Of a DNA stretch of 21,185 bases, positions 5,959-13,743 are shown piece by piece. Origin of the DNA: JBHHYN01 sp046757565 (lineage in GTDB: Bacteria; Pseudomonadota; Gammaproteobacteria; Eutrophobiales; Eutrophobiaceae); assembly GCA_046757565.1 (NCBI GenBank), contig JBHHYN010000039.1, positions 1 through 21,185 on the forward strand, written 5' to 3'. The position numbers and the translations under genes are program-made. The notes below the pieces were generated by a model. That model was not told the DNA's origin, did not search any database, and was given only the letters and a program-made list of their open reading frames with translations. The stretch's first letter is position 1; each line of letters opens with the position of its first letter.

Positions 5959-7251
5959 TCAATCAAACGGGTGCTGCAGAATGATCGTCTCCGTCCGGTC
6001 CGCTCCGGTCGAGACGATATCGATGGGTATACCGCAAATCGTCTCAATTTGTTTCAAGTAATTTCGCGCATTCTCCGGTAATTTATTAAAGTTCTTGATC
6101 CCGATTGTGGAGGCCTGCCATCCCGGAACTTCCTCATACACCGGTTCGCATTCAGCAAAACCGTCTGCACCGGCAGGCGGCACCGATCGGATTTCACCAT
6201 TGACGCGATAACCGGTACATATCCGGATAGACTCCAGCTCGTCCAGAACATCGAGTTTAGTAATACACAGCCCCGAAATACTGTTGATCCGGGCCGAGCG
6301 TTTTGTCGCCACGGCATCGAACCAGCCGCAACGCCGGGCTCGGCCTGTGGTGGAACCGAATTCTTCACCCCGCTCGGCGAGATGCTTTCCCGTGGCATCG
6401 GACAGCTCTGTGGGGAATGGCCCTGAGCCGACACGGGTTGTATAGGCCTTGGTAATCCCCAGAACATAATCGAAATCCATCAGGCCCATACCTGTTCCCG
6501 TTGCCGCATTACCCGAAGTTGTATTCGAGGAGGTGACGTAGGGATAGGTGCCGTGATCGATATCCAGAAACATCCCCTGTGCTCCTTCAAACAGAATATC
6601 GCCACCATTGCGATGAATCTGATGCAGGAGCCCGGATACATCTGTTATCAACGGTATGATAGTTTCGGAGAGCACCATTGACTGTTCCAGGACCTCCTGG
6701 AAATCCACCGGCCCGGTTTTATAATAATGTTGCAACATAAAGTTGTGATAATCGAGGACCTCACGCAATTTTTCCGCGAACCGTTCGCGATGCCGTAGAT
6801 CGCCCACGCGCAATGCCCGGCGCGCTACCTTGTCTTCATAAGCCGGGCCGATTCCTCTGCCGGTTGTCCCTATTGCGCCTTCACCACGGCTCTTCTCCCT
6901 TGCCAGGTCAAGGTTTACATGATACGGAAGGATAAGTACGCAGGCCTCACTGATATGAAGACGTTCTTTCGCCGGGACGCCATTGCGCTCAAGCATTTCC
7001 AGCTCTTCCAGTAATGCGACAGGACTCAGGACTACTCCGTTTCCAATCAGACACTGCACGTTGTCATGGAGTATTCCGGAAGGGATCAGATGCAGGATGG
7101 TTTTTTCACCATCGATGACTACGGTATGTCCGGCATTATGTCCACCTTGAAAACGGGCAACCGCCACAACACGTTCCGTCAACAGATCGACAATCTTGCC
7201 CTTGCCTTCATCCCCCCACTGGGTACCGATTACGACGACATTTTTAGCCAT
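5959..7251 (-). CDS. purA: Adenylosuccinate synthetase
   Basis: This 430-residue cytosolic enzyme joins IMP and aspartate using GTP to make adenylosuccinate, the first committed step to AMP. The N-terminal GTP/IMP loop WGDEGKGK carries catalytic D14. H42 in GGHNAGHT is the partner base. GTTGRGIGPAYEDK, FEGAQG and the C-terminal guanine-binding region (IGIKNFNKLP, then STGADRTETI) are all present. Length matches the family (E. coli 432). The frame stays open for 21 further codons upstream, but MAKNVVVIGTQWG is the family start, and an AGGT lies close to the ATG at 7251. It is the last gene of the cluster, separated from hisZ by 327 bp containing an inverted-repeat element, so it may have its own promoter or depend on read-through. 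Confidence 0.98.
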   Translation of the reverse strand: MAKNVVVIGTQWGDEGKGKIVDLLTERVVAVARFQGGHNAGHTVVIDGEKTILHLIPSGILHDNVQCLIGNGVVLSPVALLEELEMLERNGVPAKERLHISEACVLILPYHVNLDLAREKSRGEGAIGTTGRGIGPAYEDKVARRALRVGDLRHRERFAEKLREVLDYHNFMLQHYYKTGPVDFQEVLEQSMVLSETIIPLITDVSGLLHQIHRNGGDILFEGAQGMFLDIDHGTYPYVTSSNTTSGNAATGTGMGLMDFDYVLGITKAYTTRVGSGPFPTELSDATGKHLAERGEEFGSTTGRARRCGWFDAVATKRSARINSISGLCITKLDVLDELESIRICTGYRVNGEIRSVPPAGADGFAECEPVYEEVPGWQASTIGIKNFNKLPENARNYLKQIETICGIPIDIVSTGADRTETIILQHPFD

Positions 7252-7398
7252 ACCGCTACCTGTGAACTGGAAGTATGAACAACCCGGCCGCAAGCGACCG
7301 GGTTTCAGTGTCATGGTTATTCATATCTTTATCGCTATCCAACTCAGGTGTAAGCCACCGGGGTTTTCGTTAGTTATTTTTATGCGCAGGACAATATA

Positions 7399-7571
7399 AT
7401 TCACCACAGAGACACAGACGCCTACATGGACGCAGGTGGTACGACCCCATGGATGGGGGAGGTAGAATTGCGCCTGGAGCAGCAATCGAGACAATGTCAG
7501 GAACATATTGTCGAGGACACAGAGATTTTAACTTTTATTATCTCTGTGTCCTCTGTGTCTCTGTGGTGAAT
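7399..7571. repeat. 173-bp compound inverted-repeat element between hisZ and purA
   Basis: A perfect 20-bp inverted repeat marks both ends: 7399-7418 (ATTCACCACAGAGACACAGA) and 7552-7571. A second perfect 13-bp inverted repeat (7514-7526 / 7540-7552, core GGACACAGAGAT) sits inside the right end, and a CCCCAT-gg-ATGGGG dyad lies at 7445-7458. No coding frame spans it. It starts 7 bp past the hisZ stop. The CACAGAGACACAGAG theme is one I recall as a dispersed repeat in several bacterial genomes. Together with terminal inverted repeats and small size, it looks like a MITE-like or other non-autonomous element. No clear target-site duplication was seen. Confidence 0.65.
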
Positions 7572-7578
7572 CAAATAT

Positions 7579-8760
7579 TTACACTTTTTTTACCTTCCAT
7601 ATACCTTGCACCAGCACCAGTTCCCGATCGCAGGCCATCTGTTTTGCGCATTCTTCCTGCCCTGCTAATTCGTAAATAACTATCTCTCCTTGCTGGCGCA
7701 AGTCTTCAACAGCCTTATGCAGACCCGGTACATCCGAAGCGGGGGCAAAAATAGCTTTACGCTTCTCTTGCATACTTGCATTGAGATCCAGCAATTTTTT
7801 TATATCGGTGCTGAAACCGGTTGCCGGACGTGATCGTCCAAAGGCACGTCCGATATCATCATAGCGGCCGCCAAATGCAACTCCCTGCCCCTGGCCGGGT
7901 ATATACGCCGTGAACATCATACCGGTGTGGTAGCGATAGCCACGTAATTCGGCCAGATCGAAGTAGAGTGGTGCATGCTTTAGCTGGCGCAGGGTCAGAT
8001 CAGCGATGTTTTGCAGATCCTCTATACCGCGCAGCACGTCATCACCCGCGCTGGCCAGAAGCCGCCGTGCGTCATCAAGAATACCGATATCACCGTTGAG
8101 TTCGGTTAAACCCAGCAACAGTTCCGCTACCTCCGATGGGATGGCCCAGTCATCAATGATCTTCTCAAGTTCAAACGCCGCCTTTCTCTGTAGTGCATCA
8201 AACAAGAGCAACTCCTGATCGGCGGTAATCTTCAGTTTGTTTGAAAGCCCACGGTAAATGCCAACGTGGCCGAGATCTACATGCACATTTCGTAAACCGG
8301 ATAACTGCATGGCCTTTAACATCAGCGATAATATTTCCGCGTCACTTTCTACGCCCTTATGGCCAAACAACTCCGCACCTATTTGCAATGGAATGCGAGT
8401 ACCGCCCTGTCCGATCGGCCGGGTATGTACTACGGGACCCAGATAACAAAGCCGGGCAGGAGTATTCCGTTTCAAATTGTGCACATCAATGCGCGCCACT
8501 TGTGGTGTTGTATCTGCGCGTATTCCCATCATCCTCCCCGTTAATTGATCGGTGATCTTGAATGTCTGCAGATCAAGATCTTCACCACTACCGGTCAGAA
8601 GTGAATCGAGATACTCAATCAGTGGCGGGATAACAAGTTCATAACCCCAACCGGTAAACAGATCGACAAGTGTGCGGCACAGTTTATCAAGTTGTGCCGC
8701 ATGCGGTGGCAGTACTTCATCGATACCTTCAGGCAGGAGCCAGCGATTTCTTTTATGCAT
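7579..8760 (-). CDS. hisZ: ATP phosphoribosyltransferase regulatory subunit
   Basis: This 393-residue paralogue of histidyl-tRNA synthetase pairs with short-form HisG to form the first enzyme of histidine synthesis and carries the histidine feedback site. Visible class II synthetase-like elements are LPEGIDEVLPP (about 9-19), GIRADTTPQVARI (about 79-91), GGTRIPLQIGAELFG and the later AFGGRYDDIGRAFGRSRPATGFS. The C-terminal anticodon-binding domain of a true HisRS is reduced, as expected. The ATG at 8760 lies only 5 bp after the stop of the DUF2065 gene and lacks a strong ribosome site, suggesting translational coupling. The position between the DUF2065 gene and purA is usual in gammaproteobacteria that have HisZ. 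HisG itself is not in this window. Confidence 0.95.
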   Translation of the reverse strand: MHKRNRWLLPEGIDEVLPPHAAQLDKLCRTLVDLFTGWGYELVIPPLIEYLDSLLTGSGEDLDLQTFKITDQLTGRMMGIRADTTPQVARIDVHNLKRNTPARLCYLGPVVHTRPIGQGGTRIPLQIGAELFGHKGVESDAEILSLMLKAMQLSGLRNVHVDLGHVGIYRGLSNKLKITADQELLLFDALQRKAAFELEKIIDDWAIPSEVAELLLGLTELNGDIGILDDARRLLASAGDDVLRGIEDLQNIADLTLRQLKHAPLYFDLAELRGYRYHTGMMFTAYIPGQGQGVAFGGRYDDIGRAFGRSRPATGFSTDIKKLLDLNASMQEKRKAIFAPASDVPGLHKAVEDLRQQGEIVIYELAGQEECAKQMACDRELVLVQGIWKVKKV

Positions 8761-8765
8761 AATAA

Positions 8766-8951
8766 TCAGCGCACAAAATAGAGCAATACAAGACCTGATA
8801 ACATGCTACTGAGACCAATAAATCTCAGCGAGGCATTATCCAGTTGCACAGCCATCATGAACATCTTGCGCAAGCCATCAGGATTAATGAACGGCATAAT
8901 ACCTTCCAGGATAAAAACCAGGGCAACAGCAGTCAGGAAATCAACTAACAT
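8766..8951 (-). CDS. DUF2065 (YjeT-like) small membrane protein
   Basis: This 61-residue protein has two hydrophobic segments, about 3-22 and 43-60, around a short polar loop (NPDGLRKMF). The ALVFILEG...P...NPDGLRK opening matches DUF2065, the small membrane protein encoded after hflC in many proteobacteria (YjeT in E. coli). Its function is unknown. The start codon is preceded by a poly-T/CTCC stretch on its own strand, so no Shine-Dalgarno site is visible and expression may rely on coupling with hflC, 76 bp upstream. It lies 5 bp before hisZ. Confidence 0.85.
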   Translation of the reverse strand: MLVDFLTAVALVFILEGIMPFINPDGLRKMFMMAVQLDNASLRFIGLSSMLSGLVLLYFVR

Positions 8952-9027
8952 AAAAAAGGAGAAGATTTGAAGCTGAAAATAAAAGAAAAGGTATCTTTAT
9001 GACCTCTTTCCAGTTTATTGCTGGTTT

Positions 9028-9897
9028 TTATTTGCCTTTGGAATGATTGAAATATTTGAAAAAATCGGAATCCGGTTGGAGCACCAGGATATCACTCTTC
9101 TTGCTGAAACTGTTTTGATAGGCACTCAGACTTCGATAAAATCCATAGAATTCTTCATTTTTTCCATAGGCCGCCGCATAGATCTCGGTCGCCTGGGCAT
9201 CGCCTTCACCACGAATTGTTTGGGCGTCACGATAGGCATTCGCCAGTATTACCTCACGTTCACGATCGGACTTGGCCCTGATCCGCTCCGCCGCCTCCGC
9301 ACCACGGGCGCGGAAACCCTTGGCCACCCGCAAGCGCTCGGCGCGCATGCGGTCAAAGACTGAATTGCTGACTTCTTCCGGCAGGTCAATCCTCTTGGTA
9401 CGCACATCAACGACGGTAATCCCGAGTTCATCAGGTAATGTTGATGTTGTTTTCGTGACAATATTCATTATTTCGTCGCGTTCTCCTGCCACGACTTGCT
9501 GCACGGTGCGTTTGCCAAACTCATCACGAAGCGCACTATTTATTCTCTGGCCAAGCAGCGTGTTGGCATAGGCAACATCGCCACCACTGGTCACCTGATA
9601 GAATTTCTCCACATTCGAGATGCGCCACTTTGCATAGTAATCGACGATGACATCCTTTTTCTCGGAAGTTAAAAAACGCTGGGGTTCCTGGTCAAGATTT
9701 AACAAGCGGATATCGAATTTCCGGATGGTATTGACCCATGGAAATTTAACATGTAAGCCGGCCCTATAATCGGACCGGCTAATCTCGCCAAATCGAAAAA
9801 CAATAGCCTGCTCCCATTGTTGTACCTGAAAAAGGGAGAAGTACCCCAGAATAAAGGCCCCGGCGATGACAAGGGGAACGACGGTTCGTGTAAACAT
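9028..9897 (-). CDS. hflC: FtsH-modulating membrane protease regulator HflC
   Basis: This 289-residue protein has one N-terminal membrane anchor (about 6-25) followed by the SPFH/band-7 domain in the periplasm (QQWEQAIVFRFGEIS, then HVKFPWVNTIRKFDIRLLNLDQEPQRF) and an Ala/Glu/Arg-rich coiled-coil (about residues 170-230). With HflK it forms the large cage that limits FtsH access to membrane substrates. The frame is open to 9939, but the ATG at 9897 gives the family N-terminus, follows GGAGG by 10 bases, and begins one base after the hflK stop, the usual tight coupling. It is somewhat shorter than E. coli HflC (334). Confidence 0.96.
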   Translation of the reverse strand: MFTRTVVPLVIAGAFILGYFSLFQVQQWEQAIVFRFGEISRSDYRAGLHVKFPWVNTIRKFDIRLLNLDQEPQRFLTSEKKDVIVDYYAKWRISNVEKFYQVTSGGDVAYANTLLGQRINSALRDEFGKRTVQQVVAGERDEIMNIVTKTTSTLPDELGITVVDVRTKRIDLPEEVSNSVFDRMRAERLRVAKGFRARGAEAAERIRAKSDREREVILANAYRDAQTIRGEGDAQATEIYAAAYGKNEEFYGFYRSLSAYQNSFSKKSDILVLQPDSDFFKYFNHSKGK

Positions 9898-9898
9898 A

Positions 9899-11035
9899 TT
9901 ATCTCGCCCTCCGGGATCTGCTGCTTTGCTGTCTGCCAATATCCTGTGTTGCCGGCGATGAAACGCCGGGGTTTAGTGAGCGTGGCACACTCAGAGACCG
10001 GCCACTGTTGGAGTTGCCAATCAGGCGATCGATAGGGAGATATATGAGACTGTTATTACCCTTGGCATCAATCAGGACCTTGCCGGTCTTGCTTAACACG
10101 GACTCCATGGCGTCCAGATACAGACGCTGGCGGGTAACTGCCGGTGCGCGTTCATATTCTGTTAACAGCTGATTGAAGCGGGATGCATCGCCTTCCGCAC
10201 GGGCAATAACTCTTGCCTTGTAGCCATTGGCTTCTTCCGAGATACGCGCCGCTGCACCACGCGCTTTTGGAATAATATCGTTCTGATAGGCCTGAGCCTC
10301 ATTTACCAGACGTTGCTCATCCTCGCGGGATTTGATGGCATCATCGAAGGCTGCCTTGACTTGATCCGGCGGTTTGGCCGGTTGCATTTCGACTGCCGAG
10401 ATGAGGATGCCTACCTTGTAATCATCCAGGGTTTGCTGGATGACCTCGAGCTGTTGCTGTGCGATCTCACTCCTGCCTTGCGTCAGCACATAATCCAGTT
10501 TACTCTTGCCGATCACTTCACGTACTGCACTCTCGGTCACCTGACGCAGCGTGGCCTGGGGGTCGTCAACGCTAAACAGGTAATTGGCGGGATCCTTGAT
10601 CTTCCACTGGATAGCCATCTCAACATTCACGATATTTTCGTCCTGGGTCAGCATGTGCGCCTTGTGAGTCAACGGCCGCACCTGTTCCACATTGACCTTC
10701 ATGACATTTTCTATCGGTCTTGGGAAGCGGACATTTAAACCCGGTTGCCAGGTTTTGGAATAGGCGCCAAAGCGTAACACAACACCCCGCTCCTGGGTGT
10801 CGATAAAGTACACCATATCGGAGGCGGCAACGGCTGCCGCAATCAGGAGAATCAGGACCCAGAACATGGACGAATTACCGCGGCCCATACCGCCCGGCTT
10901 GCTGCCGAACAACCCCCCCAGCCCTTTCTGCATTTTACGTACGATTTCGTCAAGGTCCGGAGGGCCTTCACCGTTACCACGATTGCCCCAGGGGTCTTTG
11001 CCTTTATTGCCGCCAGGTGGTTCATTCCAGCCCAT
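9899..11035 (-). CDS. hflK: FtsH-modulating membrane protease regulator HflK
   Basis: This 378-residue protein begins with a Gly/Pro-rich cytosolic segment (MGWNEPPGGNKGKDPWG, residues 1-56), typical of HflK. A single membrane span follows (about 57-74), then the SPFH domain (about 75-260: FIDTQERGVVLRFGAYSKTWQPG) and a coiled-coil. A low-complexity Arg/Ser tail (RQQSSRSRRAR) ends the protein. It partners with HflC around the FtsH protease. GGGAG lies 8 bases before the ATG. The gene is 114 bp downstream of hflX and 1 bp upstream of hflC. The N-terminal glycine-rich region is shown by sequence; the partner role is from family knowledge. Confidence 0.97.
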   Translation of the reverse strand: MGWNEPPGGNKGKDPWGNRGNGEGPPDLDEIVRKMQKGLGGLFGSKPGGMGRGNSSMFWVLILLIAAAVAASDMVYFIDTQERGVVLRFGAYSKTWQPGLNVRFPRPIENVMKVNVEQVRPLTHKAHMLTQDENIVNVEMAIQWKIKDPANYLFSVDDPQATLRQVTESAVREVIGKSKLDYVLTQGRSEIAQQQLEVIQQTLDDYKVGILISAVEMQPAKPPDQVKAAFDDAIKSREDEQRLVNEAQAYQNDIIPKARGAAARISEEANGYKARVIARAEGDASRFNQLLTEYERAPAVTRQRLYLDAMESVLSKTGKVLIDAKGNNSLIYLPIDRLIGNSNSGRSLSVPRSLNPGVSSPATQDIGRQQSSRSRRAR

Positions 11036-11149
11036 TCACATCACTCCCGTCAAAATACAAAATACTCAGAAACGAAAAGACAAATACAGATGATTTTACT
11101 ATCACAACTCATTCAAACCCGGTAATGGTATCACAAAGAGGTTATCAAG

Positions 11150-12427
11150 CTACTGTAACACAGTCTGATCGATACCGTAATCGCGACAGAGCTTCTGCAG
11201 GGAAGACGAATCAATGGTGACCCGCATCACCCAACTGCCTGAATCATCCAGGTGCTCTTCGTAAACCTCCCCTGTCCGGAACAATTCAGCACGCAGTTTG
11301 CTGGCCGTAGTCGGCAGGCGCAGAATATAAAGCCGGCGGGCCGGGGCCAGGCAGTGATCAATCACCCTGTACAGTTCGTTGATACCTTCACCGGTCCTGG
11401 CGGATAGCCAAACACGGGGAATCGCCCCGTTGGATTGCTCCTGCCGGGCGGCCATGTCGGGTTTCCGATCCAGCTTGTTGAATACCAGGATCTGCGGGAC
11501 AGCAGCCGCACCAATCTCCTCAATCACGGCATTGACCTGTTCGATATGGGCATGCCGTTGCTCATCATTGACATCGATCACGTGCAACAGCAGGTCCGCT
11601 TCCCTGATTTCCTCGAGTGTCGCATGGAAGGCATCGATTAAATCATGGGGAATATGCCGGATAAAACCCACCGTATCACTCAGTACCGCCTGCTTCCCCG
11701 GCGCAATCTCGACTCTGCGCAGGGTCGTATCCAGAGTCGCAAAAAGCTTGTTGGCGACAAAAGCCTCTGCTCCCGTCATCCTGTTGAAGAGGGTGGATTT
11801 CCCGGCATTGGTGTACCCAATCAACGAAATAACCGGTGTGGCCGTGCGTCTTCGCAGACGTCTGCCCTGCTGGCGCCGGCGTTTGACTTTTAACAAACGG
11901 CTATTGATGGATTTAATCCGTTTACTAATCAGGCGCCGGTCCGTCTCAAGCTGGGTTTCACCAGGACCCCGCAGACCGATCCCGCCCTTTTGCCGTTCCA
12001 GGTGCGACCAGCCCCGTACCAGACGGGTAGACAGGTGTTGTAGCTGGGCGAGTTCCACCTGCAGTTTCCCTTCATAACTGCGCGCCCGCTGGGCAAATAT
12101 ATCGAGTATCAATCCGACCCGATCGATGACGCGGCAACCGCATTCATGTTCCAGATTACGCTCCTGTGCAGGAGTCAGTGCATGATTGAATATGACTACA
12201 TCGGCATGCAGTGCCGCGACCTGGTCCCTGATTTCAGCCACCTTGCCACGGCCCACGAAATATTTAGCACCGGGCAGGTTACGGCTACCGGTAAGCGTTA
12301 CCTGTCTTTGCAGGCCGGAGGAGCCGGCGAGTTGAAGAAACTCGTCAAGCTCCTCGCTGAATTGCGCGTCGCGGAAATCGATATGGACCAGGACAGCGGT
12401 TTCCCCGCCTGCTACTGCTTCGTTCAA
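11150..12427 (-). CDS. hflX: Ribosome-associated GTPase HflX
   Basis: This 425-residue GTPase splits stalled or heat-damaged 70S ribosomes. It has an N-terminal nucleotide-binding domain (about 1-110), a helical linker with the Gly-rich GGIGLRGPGETQLETDRR signature (148-165), and a G domain with G1 GYTNAGKS (204-211), DTVG (251-254), NKLD (317-320) and SAR (342-344). A C-terminal domain follows. The start is TTG at 12427: the encoded MNEAVAGGETAVLVHIDF aligns with the usual N-terminus and no ATG fits. A Shine-Dalgarno site is not visible, so translation probably depends on coupling with hfq, which ends 20 bp upstream. The hfq-hflX-hflK-hflC order is standard. Confidence 0.97.
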   Translation of the reverse strand: MNEAVAGGETAVLVHIDFRDAQFSEELDEFLQLAGSSGLQRQVTLTGSRNLPGAKYFVGRGKVAEIRDQVAALHADVVIFNHALTPAQERNLEHECGCRVIDRVGLILDIFAQRARSYEGKLQVELAQLQHLSTRLVRGWSHLERQKGGIGLRGPGETQLETDRRLISKRIKSINSRLLKVKRRRQQGRRLRRRTATPVISLIGYTNAGKSTLFNRMTGAEAFVANKLFATLDTTLRRVEIAPGKQAVLSDTVGFIRHIPHDLIDAFHATLEEIREADLLLHVIDVNDEQRHAHIEQVNAVIEEIGAAAVPQILVFNKLDRKPDMAARQEQSNGAIPRVWLSARTGEGINELYRVIDHCLAPARRLYILRLPTTASKLRAELFRTGEVYEEHLDDSGSWVMRVTIDSSSLQKLCRDYGIDQTVLQ

Positions 12428-12447
12428 ATTAATTAACCGGCCAGAGA

Positions 12448-12690
12448 TCAGGAATCTCCGGAATCCTCATCGATTCTTGGCAATTTGACGTTGCGGGCCG
12501 GGACAATGGTTGATATAGCATGTTTATAGACCAGTTGACTCACTGAATTCTTGAGTAATAACACAAACTGGTCAAAAGATTCCACCTGCCCCTGTAATTT
12601 GATGCCATTTACTAAATATACCGAAACCGGGATCCGTTCCTTCCGTAAGGTATTGAGGAATGGGTCTTGTAGTGAATGCCCCTTGCTCAT
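12448..12690 (-). CDS. hfq: RNA chaperone Hfq
   Basis: This 80-residue protein is a hexameric Sm-like RNA chaperone that pairs small RNAs with mRNAs. It begins SKGHSLQDPFLN (Sm1 region with the Q-D-F residues of the proximal face), followed by KERIPVSVYLVNGIKLQGQVESFDQFVLLL and YKHAISTIVPAR, the Sm2 motif with conserved Y-KH. The acidic tail is short (about 12 residues), much shorter than the long disordered tail of E. coli Hfq. A strong AAGGAG lies 7 bases before the ATG. It sits 109 bp after miaA, a gap that could hold extra promoters as in E. coli, though none was assigned with confidence. Confidence 0.98.
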   Translation of the reverse strand: MSKGHSLQDPFLNTLRKERIPVSVYLVNGIKLQGQVESFDQFVLLLKNSVSQLVYKHAISTIVPARNVKLPRIDEDSGDS

Positions 12691-12799
12691 AGCTTATCTC
12701 CTTCTTATTCTCGTCTTGTCATTATTATCAGGTATTCCACTTGCCGGGTTACCAGATCTCTAGTCACTAAGTATATGACACTCTGACCGGGAATTCGGG

Positions 12800-13726
12800 T
12801 TATTCCAACATAAATTTCAGTATGTTATCTAATAGATCCGGGCTGGTGCCGTCAAACCAGCGGCATCTCTGCTCCGACCTCAGCCAGGTCATCTGCCGCT
12901 TTGCCAGTTGCTGCGTTGCAATAATCGACTGCTGCACCATTTTCCGATAAGCAACCCTGCCCTCAAGATAGCGCCATACCTGGCGATAGCCAACCAAGCG
13001 CATGGATGGCAGCGAGGCGGTGATATCGTCTCTTTCGTACAACACTCTGACTTCACCGACGAGACCGAGTTCAATCATTTGCATAAATCGGCGTCTTACC
13101 TGCTCCTGCATCACGTGCCGCCCGGCAGGGGCGATGATGATCTTCTTCGGCGCGTCAGGCAGGGAGGAGTTCCTTCCCTGCGCCAACAGACTGGACAAAG
13201 ATTGACCGGTAATTGCATGCACCTCCAGGGCGCGCTGAATCCGTTGTGTATCCGCCGGATGAATGCGCGCTGCTGATTCGGGATCTACGCCGGCCAGCCG
13301 CGCATGCATCCCCCGCCAACCCACTTTTCCGGCCTCACGGTCCAGCCGCGCACGGATGACGGGATCGGCCGCAGGTAACGGAGAAATACCCTGCTCCAGG
13401 GAACGAAAATAGAGACCGGTGCCACCAACAAGCAAAGGGATCTTCTGCCGGGCCCGGGCCTGCTCTATAGCAGCCAGTGCATCATGGCAGAATCTCCCTG
13501 CCGAATAACTCTCCGCCGGGTCGCAGATGTCAATGAGCCGGTGCGGCGCTTGCTGCAGGATATGCGGAGCCGGTTTGGCGGTACCGATATCCATGCCACG
13601 GTAAACCATGGCGGAGTCGACACTGATGATCTCAACCGGAAGGCGTTGATGTAACGCCACGGCCATCGCCGTCTTGCCGCTGGCCGTCGGTCCCATGAGG
13701 AAAACGACTGGTAGGGAAGATTCCAT
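12800..13726 (-). CDS. miaA: tRNA dimethylallyltransferase MiaA
   Basis: This 308-residue enzyme adds a dimethylallyl group to N6 of A37 in tRNAs that read UNN codons. The P-loop GPTASGKT is at 12-19, and DSAMVYRGMDIGTAKP (37-52) is the family signature for tRNA and substrate binding. LVGGTGLYFRSL and the C-terminal QLAKRQMTWLRSE are also conserved. The gene begins 17 bp after the mutL stop without a strong ribosome site, consistent with coupling. Length matches E. coli MiaA (316). Confidence 0.98.
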   Translation of the reverse strand: MESSLPVVFLMGPTASGKTAMAVALHQRLPVEIISVDSAMVYRGMDIGTAKPAPHILQQAPHRLIDICDPAESYSAGRFCHDALAAIEQARARQKIPLLVGGTGLYFRSLEQGISPLPAADPVIRARLDREAGKVGWRGMHARLAGVDPESAARIHPADTQRIQRALEVHAITGQSLSSLLAQGRNSSLPDAPKKIIIAPAGRHVMQEQVRRRFMQMIELGLVGEVRVLYERDDITASLPSMRLVGYRQVWRYLEGRVAYRKMVQQSIIATQQLAKRQMTWLRSEQRCRWFDGTSPDLLDNILKFMLE

Positions 13727-13743
13727 TGTTTACTTATCAAGCG

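Noticed and set aside
7514..7552. 13-bp hairpin considered as an intrinsic terminator after hisZ
   Set aside because: On the minus strand no T-run follows the stem, so it is treated as part of the repeat element.
7399..7571. CACAGAG repeats considered as a CRISPR-like array
   Set aside because: The copies are inverted and irregularly spaced, not direct repeats with equal spacers, and no cas genes are near.
9898..9939. Longer HflC beginning at 9939
   Set aside because: It would overlap the 3' end of hflK, and the extra residues are not part of the family N-terminus; the ATG at 9897 has a GGAGG site.
11379..12077. Open frame of 232 codons on the plus strand
   Set aside because: It is antisense to hflX and rich in Arg/Ser with no recognisable domain.
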